Part shown: piece after piece, positions 28,721-38,639 of the stretch
Position numbering within the stretch: position 1 is the first letter of the stretch
How the letters are laid out: each line of letters opens with the position of its first letter
NCBI GenBank assembly: GCA_947095585.1
Contig: OX352763.1
Coordinates: 108,355,908-108,419,907, forward strand
Length of the DNA: 64,000 bases
Direction of reading: 5' to 3'
DNA from: Nephrocerus scutellatus
Taxonomy: Eukaryota; Arthropoda; Insecta; Diptera; Pipunculidae
Position numbers and translations under genes: made by a program
Notes under the pieces: generated by a model
What the model saw: only the letters and a program-made list of their open reading frames with translations
The model's database searches: none
What the model was told of the DNA's origin: nothing

Positions 28721-30599
28721 CATATCGAAAGAGCTATAAAGAAAGTACGTCCGAAGATGGACTTGAGGGTAAACTGATGAGCATTTAGAGCCCCACGGGT
28801 ATTGCGGTTGAATTTAGGGATATGTGGCATGCAACTGTATATTTCTTTTGAGCACCGCTGGTGGAAGAAGCGATAAAACAGTGACAAGGTGAAAACGTTC
28901 TTGAGATGGTTAAGCAAATGTATTGATTTCTCTATGTTTAGGTCACCGATCAGTTTTATCGCACGGTTCTGTATTCCGTCAAGCAGATGTAAGTTGGTCT
29001 TAGGTGCATCTGACCAGACATGACAGTTTGTGACGAATGAATGCCTTGTAAATAGTAGCCAGATCAGAGGGAGTGAAATATTTCTTGCTTCCTGTTGGGC
29101 AGCCAAGGCAATTGTCAGCATTTTTGCGACGTTAAATATGCGGTCATTCCAACGAAGCTTTTCGTTGACACATATACAAAGAATTGCTAGTTTTTTAGTT
29201 AACTCGATGCAAGTGCCATTCATGGATAATAGCCAGAGGTTACTATTTCGCTTCAACGACAGAAGAAAGCTCCCCATTTTGATATGCTGTCAAGGTCAGA
29301 ATTTAACGAGCTTAACAAGCGCTGTTGTTCTAGTTCCACATCTGAAGAGAAAGGACATGAACCTGCGAACATATAAGAGAAGCTAAGAGTACTGTCTACT
29401 GTCGTCAGCGCAGGATTAGAAGTTAGAGACAGAAGATCGTAAATGAAAATAAGAAATAGTGTCGGGACAAAACACAACGGGTGTCCACCCGCATTTATGC
29501 GGTAAATATCAGACATAAAACCATCCAACACAACTTGGGTTGCGCGGTTTGAACGACAGCTTCTAATCAATTGAAGCAGGCTTACATCGATACCAAATGC
29601 ACGCATCTTAGACAGAAGAGCTTGGTACCAAACTCTGTCAAATGACTTTAAAAATATCAAGTGCTACAACTTTGCTTTGACTAAACTTTGTGAAAAGACT
29701 GGTTCCACTTTTCGGTGAGATATGCCATCAGATCACCAGTAGAACGTTGTCCACGGAAACCATATTGACGGTTATTGAATAGGTCTCGTGATTCAATATA
29801 TATCATAAGCTGACGGTTAATCAGCGTTTCCATGACCTTATAAAGAAGAGTGCTATTGGTCGATACGAAGAGAGACATGACGGTTCGCTTTTTTTTTGTT
29901 ATCGGCTGGATAAATGCTGTTTTCCAACTACTCGGAAAGAGTCCAAAAGAAAAAGTGGACGTTATTGTGCGAGTTAGAAGCTTGAAGCACGAGACGGTAG
30001 CCAAGTGCGGCAATCTAACGAGCACCATAAGCACTTTTCAGCGAGTAATGTTTGCTATCCAAAACAATTTCAATTGCAAAACTACTGTGGGAACATGTGT
30101 TCGCTGAGACTGCAGTAAATAACAAAAGCATTTTCTATGTTAACACACTAGTGTGGATGATGCCTACTTTCGAGTTTAGGTTATAGCTTAGGAAACAGCC
30201 ACTTTCGTCCATGATCGTGTGCAAAAAAGCTTCCGCAATGGTAATGCCAGCGATGAAGAACACTTCTTCAGAAGTAATGGGGGAATACCATCAGGTCCAG
30301 CAGATATGTGTATGCTGAGGTCACTTAAAACTCTAGCAACTTCACGAGTACGAATGTAATTCTGTTTTCGGCACTTCGGAAGTACAGGTGGAACCATGGA
30401 ACAGTCTGAAAGCGTGGATCTAGCTTCAAAATTTGCAGCAAGTAGATCGGCCTTGTTCTTAGAGATGACAGCTGGAATGCCGTTGTGAATGATCGTTGGA
30501 ATTGACGACGAGGCCGTATTTTTGATTCTTTTCACAAATGACCAAAAATATTTACTACTTTTGGGAAATTGTAGTATTTTTTGACTCAATCTTTGATCA
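28721..30599 (-). pseudogene. CR1-clade LINE, ORF2 remnant
   Basis: In minus-strand order: FWSFVKRIKNTASSSIPTI (about 30,550), DLSIHISAGPDGIPPLLLKK, LPLRKLF, an inserted repeat, FGLFPSSWKTAFIQPITKK, LYKVMETLINRQLMIYI, NNRQYGFRGQRSTGDLMAYL, FDRVWYQALLSKMRAFGIDV, the palm with degraded VPQG/FADD motifs, then LLSSLNSDLDSISKWG and the C-terminal thumb/tail IQNRAIKLIGDL to NRNTRGALNAHQF. The order and motifs match insect CR1 elements. Many frameshifts; the endonuclease is missing, so it is 5'-truncated. Confidence 0.82.
29950..30212 (-). repeat. family F MITE-like repeat inserted in CR1
   Basis: It interrupts CR1 between LPLRKLF and FGLFPSSWK. On the minus strand it reads ACGAAAGTGGCTGTTTCCTA, CTCGAAAGTAGGCAT, AGTGTGTTAACATAGAAAAT, CTCGTTAGATTGCCG, CTTCAAGCTTCTAACTCGCA, ATAACGTCCACTTTT. 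The same order occurs at 59,428-59,566 plus 61,948-62,100. The ends show a short imperfect inverted repeat (GAAAGTGG.C.GTT against AACG.CCACTTTT). No protein. Confidence 0.75.
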
Positions 30600-30759
30600 T
30601 TGACGAATTCTTACATTGCAATTAGTTCTGGTACGCTTGTATTTTGGTCGGTTTTCCTCTGTGGAGTTTGCTTAATAGAACTGAAAACATACCTCCCTCC
30701 CTGTTCCTCTCTCTGTCTGCCTGCCTCTTTGCATCTTAATTCATACCACCCACCATCCT

Positions 30760-30900
30760 TAGAATTTGACAAATGCATTAGAATTTGACATTTAAAATAC
30801 AATTCCACATAATAAGATAATTTAGAATTCTCATTTAAATAAAAATTGAATTCGGCATTTATAAAAGAATTTGAGAGATAATTTAGAATTTGATTGTTAT
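30760..30900. repeat. AT-rich repeat field, middle part
   Basis: AGAATTTGACA and GATAATTTAGAATT units; GGCATTTATAAAAGA.TTTGA is also found at 32,342-32,362 on the other side of the mariner. Confidence 0.65.
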
Positions 30901-30903
30901 ATA

Positions 30904-32155
30904 GGGTTTTCCAATAAGAGTGATATGATTTCTTTAAAAAAAACACACTAATTGTTAAGGAAATTGAAATGTTTTTTATTTAATGTGAAGTACAATCGAT
31001 ACAATTAAGTTCTGAATAAAAGTCATGCAAATGGCCGCCACGACTTTTTCTGCAGGAACGAATTCGATGAATCCAATTTTCGAGCACTTTTTCCACTAAA
31101 TCAAGTCGTATATCATGAATAGCACGTTCAATATTGACTTGTAAAGCTTAAAGAGAGTTTGGTTTATTGCTAAAGACCAATGACTTCAAAAAACACCACA
31201 AGAAATAGTCTAATGTTGTTAAATCACAACTTCTTGGAGGCCATTAAATATCACAATTTCTTGAAATAATCGAATCTCCAAACTTTTCTCGCAATAATTC
31301 AATTGTTGCACTTGCTGTGTGGCACGTAGCCCCGTCTTGTTGGAACCAAATGTTGTCAAGATCAACTTCTTCTAATTTCGGCCATAAAAAGTTGGTTATC
31401 ATCGATCTATACCGATCTCCATTGACAGTAACGGTGTTACCAGCTTCATTTCCGAAAAAAATACGGACCGATGATTCCACCAGACCAAAAACCACACCAA
31501 ACTGTCAATTTATGTGTATGTAATGGTTTTTCATGAATAATTTGTGGATTTTCTTCGCACCAGAATCGACAGTTTTGTTTATTTACCGCACCACTCAGAT
31601 GAAAGTGAGCCTCTTCGGAGAAGATGATTTTCTTAAAAAAATCGTTATCGTTTTCAAGTTGTTCCAAGGCAAATGCTTCAGTTCTTGAGTGAGAACAATT
31701 GTATATGGATGCAAACCCAAATCCTTTCTCAAAATCCGGCAGGTTGTGGTTTGAGACAGTCCCAATTCTTGAGAACGTCTTGGAATCAGCAACACTTGCC
31801 TGAACGGTAGCAATATTTGCATTACTTCGAGCGTTTCTTTGTCTTTTTGGCACTTGAACATTATGTAAAGAAAATGTACGCTCAACATTTTCAACAATTC
31901 GACGAATAGCGAGCACACTTGGACGATTATTACGACTATAAAATGGCAAAAGCGCACGAAAAGTTGCAATTGGAGAACGATTATTTTGATAATTCAACTG
32001 AATAATTTATAAACGTTGTTCTTGCGTATATCTCACCATGATGACATTGTAAACATTACTGAATACAATGAAACAAAAAATGACATCATGACATATTACA
32101 AATGGTCGAAACGTCTCTTAAAAATCATATTATTCCTATTAGTTTTGGGAAAGTT
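30904..32155 (-). mobile_element. mariner-type DNA transposon, ~1.25 kb, decayed
   Basis: The boundaries are estimated from the transposase and from weak inverted subterminal similarity (AATAAGAGTGATATGATTT at the left against AATAGGAATAATATGATTT read inward from the right). It lies inside the AT-rich repeat field, copies of which flank it. Confidence 0.6.
30978..32039 (-). pseudogene. mariner-type transposase pseudogene
   Basis: The start MVRYTQEQRL is followed at once by a stop codon. Further on are a helix-turn-helix-like PSVLAIRRIVENVERT region, IIFSEEAHFHL (the first catalytic Asp is Glu here), NCRFWCEENPQ, KLTVWCGFWSGGIIGPYFF, a frameshift, GNTVTVNGDRYRSMITNFLWP, NIWFQQDGATCHTA (second Asp kept), a stop, and PPRSCDLTTLDYFLW (third Asp kept). 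The C-terminal SRGGHLHDFYSEL follows. Stops, frameshifts and the altered first Asp make it inactive. Confidence 0.88.
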
Positions 32156-32169
32156 TCAAACAGCAATTA

Positions 32170-32400
32170 AAGGCAAATAAACTAGAATTTGATGCTGGAT
32201 AGTTAACAACTTGACAGATGTCTTATAAATTGACAGATTAATTTAAGCTTGCAGATAAATTAGAATTTTGCAAATAAGTTTTGAAATTTTAAATAAAATT
32301 CCATAGATAATTTAGAATGTTACAGGTAAAATAAAATTAGGCATTTATAAAAGATTTTGAAGGATAATTTAGAATTTAATTGATACATAATTTTTGGGTA
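32170..32400. repeat. AT-rich repeat field, right part
   Basis: AATTTGACAG/AATTGACAGAT units, with GATAATTTAGAAT..(AC)AGGTAAAATAAAATT and GGCATTTATAAAAGATTTTG matching the middle part at 30,815-30,880. Confidence 0.65.
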
Positions 32401-33630
32401 AGTGTCAGATTTGTTTTATTTTGACAACGTCCCTAATTTTATCGAATTTTCGTTTGAGTTTCAGTATTTACATATTTTAAACTTTGATCCTCAAAAACAC
32501 AATTTGTTTACACGATACATTTACTCACTGCTTGGCATGACGTAAGTTTATGAAAATACAAAACGTTTATATTATGTGTAAAAGAATATTGATGGGAACC
32601 ACACATTTCACTAATATCAAAAATTAATAGTAATACGAATGGAAACGTTTACATTTTTCGAATGTAGAAATGTAAATATTTATTTGTTTCTATTCGAAGT
32701 TGAGCTACGGTTCGGTTCGACTTCAAATGCCAACGGAACGTAAACAGAAAAATATTCAATTTTCAATTTGAAACTGCCTCTGCTTTGTGGTAAAATGTTC
32801 CCCCTATAAACAAATTAAAGTAAACATCAAGAAATTTGTTTAAAAATTCTAAAAATATTGTTCTTCGCTTATGTAGCGAATTATGTTTATGTGTATACAG
32901 AATAAAAGCGTGTGATTTGTCTGTTACATCCAGCAGGCTATTTCGGGAGAATAAAATAATCTTTTCTTACAATCATATTACAACAATTAACACACTTTTG
33001 GGAGTTTTTATTCTACTTGTTTTTTAGTTTAAATTTACCAAAAAAGTTTCGGTTATCATTTGCAAAGAAAATCACGAGTTCAATATTCTACAAATGTCGT
33101 GTGCGGTTGTCATATGTGACTGGAATAACAAAAAAAAAATGACGAGTATGAGCGGTTTCCGTTTTTACTGCTGAGCCGAGCCGACCACCTCTTTGCTCCA
33201 GCGGAGAAGCAACAGCTCATTTAAATTCGAAACGTGCAACGGTATTGTAAAGGAATACGTGTGATACGCAAAAAAAAACAGAAGCAAAAATTCCGTGGTT
33301 ATCCTACCAATGTTTTCAAAACACACTGAATATAGAATATTGGTTCTTGGTGAACAATTGAGTTATTTTGTTTATTAAGTACATTTTAAACGAGAGACAA
33401 TGTCAAAAAACTCTGCTAGTTTGAATTTGAAGGTCATTTTTGTTATAGATGCAATTAACATTTCAGGAAAATCTGCATATTTTGTTTTAAAAGACAGTCA
33501 TAAGTGTAAAAGCAGTCAGTTGTCAATTTCTGAATTTCACACAAACCAAACGAGAGAAAAGATGACAGAAGTAATACATTAACGCCACAATTCTGACGTA
33601 CAGTCACAAACTATAAATCAGTCTTAAGCA
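32401..33630. other. unique AT-rich intergenic sequence
   Basis: The open frames at 32,836-33,027 and 33,400-33,582 have no recognised domain. No gene call. Confidence 0.4.
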
Positions 33631-33633
33631 ACA

Positions 33634-34142
33634 ATTAAAATGGACATGGGCCAGCATGAGCACGCATGGGTGATTTGCCACTGCATAGAAAGTGTATTGT
33701 GTGATAATAACAGAGTTCATCTCCGATTCGTTAAGTTTTCGTTAACTTTCGCGCGCATGGGCCCGATCGATTCAGGTCGCTCTTTACATGTGTAAATTTG
33801 ACATTTGTCTTTTGGATACGAAAAACAGAGACAAATCGTAATGCAGGCAACATTTCTTTATAATCATTTGTTGTAATTTGGCAAACATGTGTAAGCATTT
33901 CGTTGACACTAGTCCATGCACCCGAAAGTCTCTATTATAATCGATCTTTTAAGCATGAATTATAATAGAGATTTGCCAAAATGAGCACTCATAGGCGAAT
34001 TTGCGAATACACAAGAAGTGTATATGAAGTGTGGATATAATTGAGTACAGTTAAGTTTTCGTTTACTTTCGTGCGAATAGACGCGAGCGACTAAGGTCGG
34101 TCTTGACATGTGTATATTTGACATTTGTCATTTAGATACAAA
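33634..34142 (+). repeat. diverged tandem duplication, ~320-bp period
   Basis: Block 1 (33,634-33,830) and block 2 (33,955-34,142) share GAGCAC.CAT.GG.GA.TTGC, AGAAGTGTAT/GAAAGTGTAT, GTTAAGTTTTCGTT.ACTTTC, and ATGTGTA.ATTTGACATTTG followed by TC.TTT.GATAC. No coding evidence. Possibly a repeated regulatory or TE block. Confidence 0.65.
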
Positions 34143-34426
34143 TTTTTGCAGTAATTAAGCAGTAATGGGAAGAGAGACTAAGTCTTTTTGAGAAAACACA
34201 ATTATGAGAGCAGTTTTTTTACTTTTAGCCTCATTGATCAATCTCTCTAGGTTGACACCAGGTAGAGATCCCACAATATCGTGTGCAAAATATGCAGGTG
34301 CTAGTCAGCAAGTGCCTTTAGCAGTTTCCAGTTTCGCCGCGTTATCTCGATCGCTAAAGTAAGGGAGTAAGAATACATTAAGACTACTTTTCACTTATAT
34401 GCAGGATCTAGGCTTACCTCTATTTA

Positions 34427-34572
34427 TATAAGGCGTATTTTATTTACCGAGGAATAAGGAATAAGAATTAAAATAGCAGCAAAACAGCAGGTTTTCTTAT
34501 TCCAAAGAAGGAATAAGATAGTGCAATTGTTGTTGTAATTTCTTATTCCTCAGCAAATAAAATACAGCTATA
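34427..34572. mobile_element. small MITE-like inverted repeat, ~145 bp
   Basis: The left arm GTATTTTATTTACCGAGGAA is mirrored by TTCCTCAGCAAATAAAATAC on the right. The arms are about 30 bp with a few mismatches, and the A/T-rich interior repeats GGAATAAGAAT words. No protein. Flanking bases are consistent with a TA target, but this is not certain. Confidence 0.7.
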
Positions 34573-34739
34573 ATCGGTAGTAACAAGGGGTCCTGAGTCC
34601 ACAAGCCAGGTTGTTAACAATCCCGTGGTTCTTGGATGAAGAAAATATCCTCTCTATCTTTAAAAAGACGGAGAATAGTGGCCGTGGTCTTTTTGGAATG
34701 TTGAAGATTAATCTGCACTAACTGCAGAATTTTTTTTTA

Positions 34740-35690
34740 TTATCAAGCAGAGGAGATTGTAGTGTTTTCCCGATCTTTCATTCTTGAAAGTGAGCCAAGA
34801 AGTTCGTCTTCATGTGCAAAATCCTTGAAAGGATAGTCCGTCTCCATATCCAAAAGAACGTCGGCAATGGAAGCAGACGACAATGAAGGGGTCACTGAAG
34901 TTTTGGAAACATCGTCACCCAAACAGAGAAAGGAGACTGATCGAGAACTTAGTGTTCCGAATCTGAAGGATAGAGGGGCAATTTTCCTGCGTCCAACTCA
35001 TCCTTTTTATATATTTGAAGGTGATATGATCCCATCTAAATCTTATCACGCCTTTATTATTTGCAAGATGAGCATGGGATTCCTGATTGATCACAATGAT
35101 CGCGGATCTTCAGGAACCCTTATGCATCTCCTGCTTAGCAACTTACCAGTGGTCAGTCGAAAGTGTGGGAGTACTGAGTTATATAACATGGAGTATTTTA
35201 TTCGCAGAGGGGGGTTCGACAGGGATCTAGGTAGTGTGGCATTGATGCCAACCGCCATCAAGAATGTTAGAAGGTGGTGCTGGGTGAAGGTCAAGAATCT
35301 GCCATAATGCTTATAATTTGACCAACTGCAACAGCGCATGAGAGATTCTCCCATCGATGATGCTGCGATCAATCACTGCAACTACGGTTTTATCTCTAAA
35401 GACATCGCGGAAGGACCTTTGAGATGTGACGGCTACTAGTGTTGTATACCTCAGGTCATTTGGAAACCGGAACGATTTCCTCAAACGGCCTCTGTCGCTT
35501 AGACGTAGAGTCGGTGCTGGTCCGTTAAGTGTCCTTATCGACAAAGGCTTTGGCTCATTTGAACTTGGCAACCAGCGTCGTTGTTCTACTAGTCTCCGGA
35601 ATATCTCAGTAGGTCTTCAGCGTCTGAGAAGCATTTTGCTAATCCTTTTAGTACGACCTTTATGACATCATATGACACCTTAAATACAGA
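34740..35690 (-). pseudogene. degenerate TE-like coding block (DUF4780-like?), both strands open
   Basis: On the minus strand pieces read in order: CFSDAEDLLRYSG, WLPSSNEPKPLSIRTLNGPAP, DKTVVAVIDRSIIDGRISHA, then about 35,290-35,230 PPSNILDGGWHQC, and further down SKTSVTPSLSSASIADVLL, METDYPFKDFAHEDELLGSL. The VVAVIDRS...GRIS and DGGWHQ motifs resemble a domain often linked to insect LINEs. The plus strand has an uninterrupted 146-codon frame (34,867-35,307) across the same interval that I do not recognise. The minus reading has frameshifts. I favour a dead TE ORF. Confidence 0.4.
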
Positions 35691-35699
35691 CTAGGGGAG

Positions 35700-36720
35700 G
35701 TTGTGAATACGGATGGTGATGATGGAGAAGGGAGGAAATGGAAGAGGGTGAAGAATGCTCTAGTTTAAGGACTCATCTAGAGAAAATACCCAAGAATCTT
35801 TCACATTACTTAGCCGCTACAACTCGACAAGGCCTCCAAAGTTTTTTGGAGAGCATCAATGACAAAATTTAAGACTACAAAATTAGAATATCAATTAAGA
35901 CTAAAGTGTTAAAAATAAAAGCCTTAACCAAAAGGTCTTAGCTAATACAGTCTTAGGTCAAAATCGACCTGTAAGCCTCAAATTCAGCCGAATCCCATGT
36001 AAGAATTTATTCGTATTCTCAGTCATCTCAACGATTCCTTACTGAGTAAATTTTTATGAATTCGCTATTTCTCCTCACTTTGTCAGTTGGCTTTGACAGA
36101 TTTTATTGCTGAGCTGATCTATACCTGCGAATGTTGTCGCAAGTAAGAGGCCCTCTCTGTCTTCAGTTATCTCACTAACTCATTGAGGACTCAGAGAATG
36201 TCTCAGACTATCTGAGACTAAAAATTGTTTGATTTGTTTTCTGTTCTCGCTTAGTCAGTTCCTGTTGACTTTGCCAGTTTTTTTTTTGCTAAGCAACAGA
36301 TAGCTGAGATATTGTCCCACTAAATGCAATGGAGCTACATGGCACAAGTTTAAGTCCTCACTGAGCGGAAATGCTGCCGCCATTAAGGTAGATGAAGTTA
36401 GCAGAGCATAAAAACCAGATTAAAAACAAGACAATAAAAGCTGTGGATCAGATGAAGGGTTTGCACTGCGCTAGAGAATTCATAAACTATTAGTAGGGCA
36501 GAAAGAACGATACCTTAAAACTGGAGCAAAGACATCCTCTGTCATATCCCTACATATAAAAAGGAAAATAAAAAAAGGTCCAAAATACTATCTTTTGCTA
36601 GACTTCTAGGAAACCTGTGATAGGCTAGCCAAAGAAGAACTTTCTAAAGCGATAATGGGATTGGCCTCACAACTTAACTGAAATGCTACGTGGGATCACC
36701 ATGATCACTATGAAGGCTAA
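35700..36720. repeat. intergenic with a fragment shared with 54.6 kb
   Basis: TTTGTCAGTTGGCTTTGACAG followed by TTTATTGCTGAGCTGA..TACCTG.GAATGT (36,078-36,135) recurs at 54,673-54,727. TCTCAGAC/ACTGAG words are frequent around 36,020-36,310. Otherwise no gene is visible. Confidence 0.5.
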
Positions 36721-38600
36721 TTAATAAATAATCATAATTTCGAAAATATGTTCGACATTTCGCAAAAATGGCCACCAAACCACCGATACCGGCTTTTTAA
36801 TCAAACGACAGAGTAATTCGGTTTGGCTTTTCGTGCAAGAAATAATGAATGCGTGCATTAAAAACACACATACATACATTCTCTCTACACGAATACTTAT
36901 ACCAGTTCGTGTCATCGTCGCCACCATCCTTGTCGTTCAATCTAATGAGGTTTGCCGCGTGTCATGTCCTTAGTGCTACCGCGCGTATTTTCATTCGGGG
37001 TGGGTCGTGCGCGCAACTTTGAATTGAATGTGTGGACTGCGGAGAACATTGGGTAAATGATGGCGTGCATACAAATCATCAGTTTTCAAGTCATCCGTTT
37101 GTCTGTCGTCCGGGAGCAGCAGTCGCCCGGACTTTCGTATACACACGATGGTTATGGTGCGCTGAACGTGACCAACATTTTGAAGGACACCCTTTTTTAT
37201 ACAAACGACCTGAACGAATTTCGATAAAAATCGTGACTTGACTCGGCTATTTAAAAATTAGAGACAACTTCGACCAAATGGGCACTTTGATAAAGGAAAT
37301 GTAGTATGTTGTTTCATCCACTTCCACTTCCACTTCCACTCTCCACTCTCTCATACGCTTCCTCTCTTGGTAAAAGCATAACCCATATATCAAACCAGAA
37401 AAGAACCGTTCTCCTGGATTGCCTCAATTAGGTTTACTCAATGCAGGATACTTTGATGGTAGCAAATAAATATGGAATTTACGATTTACCAAGTTTGAAT
37501 ACGTAATTTCCAACTATAAGGAGGAAATGGAAGATTCTATGTGCATCGAGAGTGAAGCAATAATGATATGTACATGCCTCCATCACCGTGGAGGCGGAGG
37601 CCAATAATTTTTTGTTTTGTAGTCAACACACAGTGGCATTTTGGAACAATTTCGAACTCGAAAGTATTGTCTGTCACTTGTAATTTAAATCATTTTTGGC
37701 GTCATTCCGTACTGTCATTCATGTATTTGTACGTGATTATTGCACCACTGTTGCCGCTATTGTAATTGGAATTATATGTTCAGTGCAACAAACACCAATA
37801 CCAATAAATTTAAATGAAAAGACGTACGGCAAAAAGACCACAAATTTAGTAATGTCGAATAGTCACGAAATCGCATCGAATGTGCACGATGCGTTGCCGT
37901 TGTGCGTCGCTAGAATGCGAAATTTGTAGCAGCAGCAATCTTTTGAGCACTTTGAAGGTGGAAGGTGTACAGTTGAGGTCTAAATACCAATAAATTTGTT
38001 GGTCAATTGAATATTCTGCGTACGTACGGTACGCCTGGTGCGTAGTTGATTGATCCTTTATGCTGTCGTTGGTACCCGTATACCGGTATACCCCATGCAA
38101 AGCATGATCGAAATGATAGCGACAAAGCGGATTGCCTTCTAATTGGTATTTTAAGACGTTCCATGCTTTTTAGTCTTTGATGAGAGATAGAGAATTTGTT
38201 TTTATGTCTTAAAGAAACATCGGAGCCAAAATGTATTGCTTGTTATACTCCCTTCTTCCCTGTAAAGTTGGTTTATGTTGCTATATAGTATTTTTATATC
38301 AAACTGCCAAGTGGAAAAATGTTTCTCTTCTTTCGGGTTTGCTCAATTCAATTTCAATTTAACTCTTTATTGAGACTTTTTTCCAAGTTGTATACATATA
38401 GTTTGACGTTTCACAGAAGCCGACTCTTAAGTATTTCTGGGTATTACAAACTAGACATTTTCTTAAATGTTTATTACTGCAGCGTACAGCTTTTTTTAAT
38501 ACCCTAGACCATAATCTGAAAGATCTATTGTATCTTAGGGTTTGTTTATTATAAGAGACATACCATCTCCCTAATGCATGATAGTATATCCTTAATTGCA
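36721..38600. other. unique, less AT-rich intergenic sequence
   Basis: No transposon protein and no gene I can support. It includes an (ACTTCC)n run (37,318-37,345). The short overlapping frames at 37,568-37,929 have no recognised domain. The base composition is higher in GC than neighbouring regions around 36,900-37,200, so exon or regulatory content cannot be excluded. Confidence 0.4.
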
Positions 38601-38639
38601 GAATTTCTCAACTCTGCTGTAGAGCATATTTCGTTGTAA

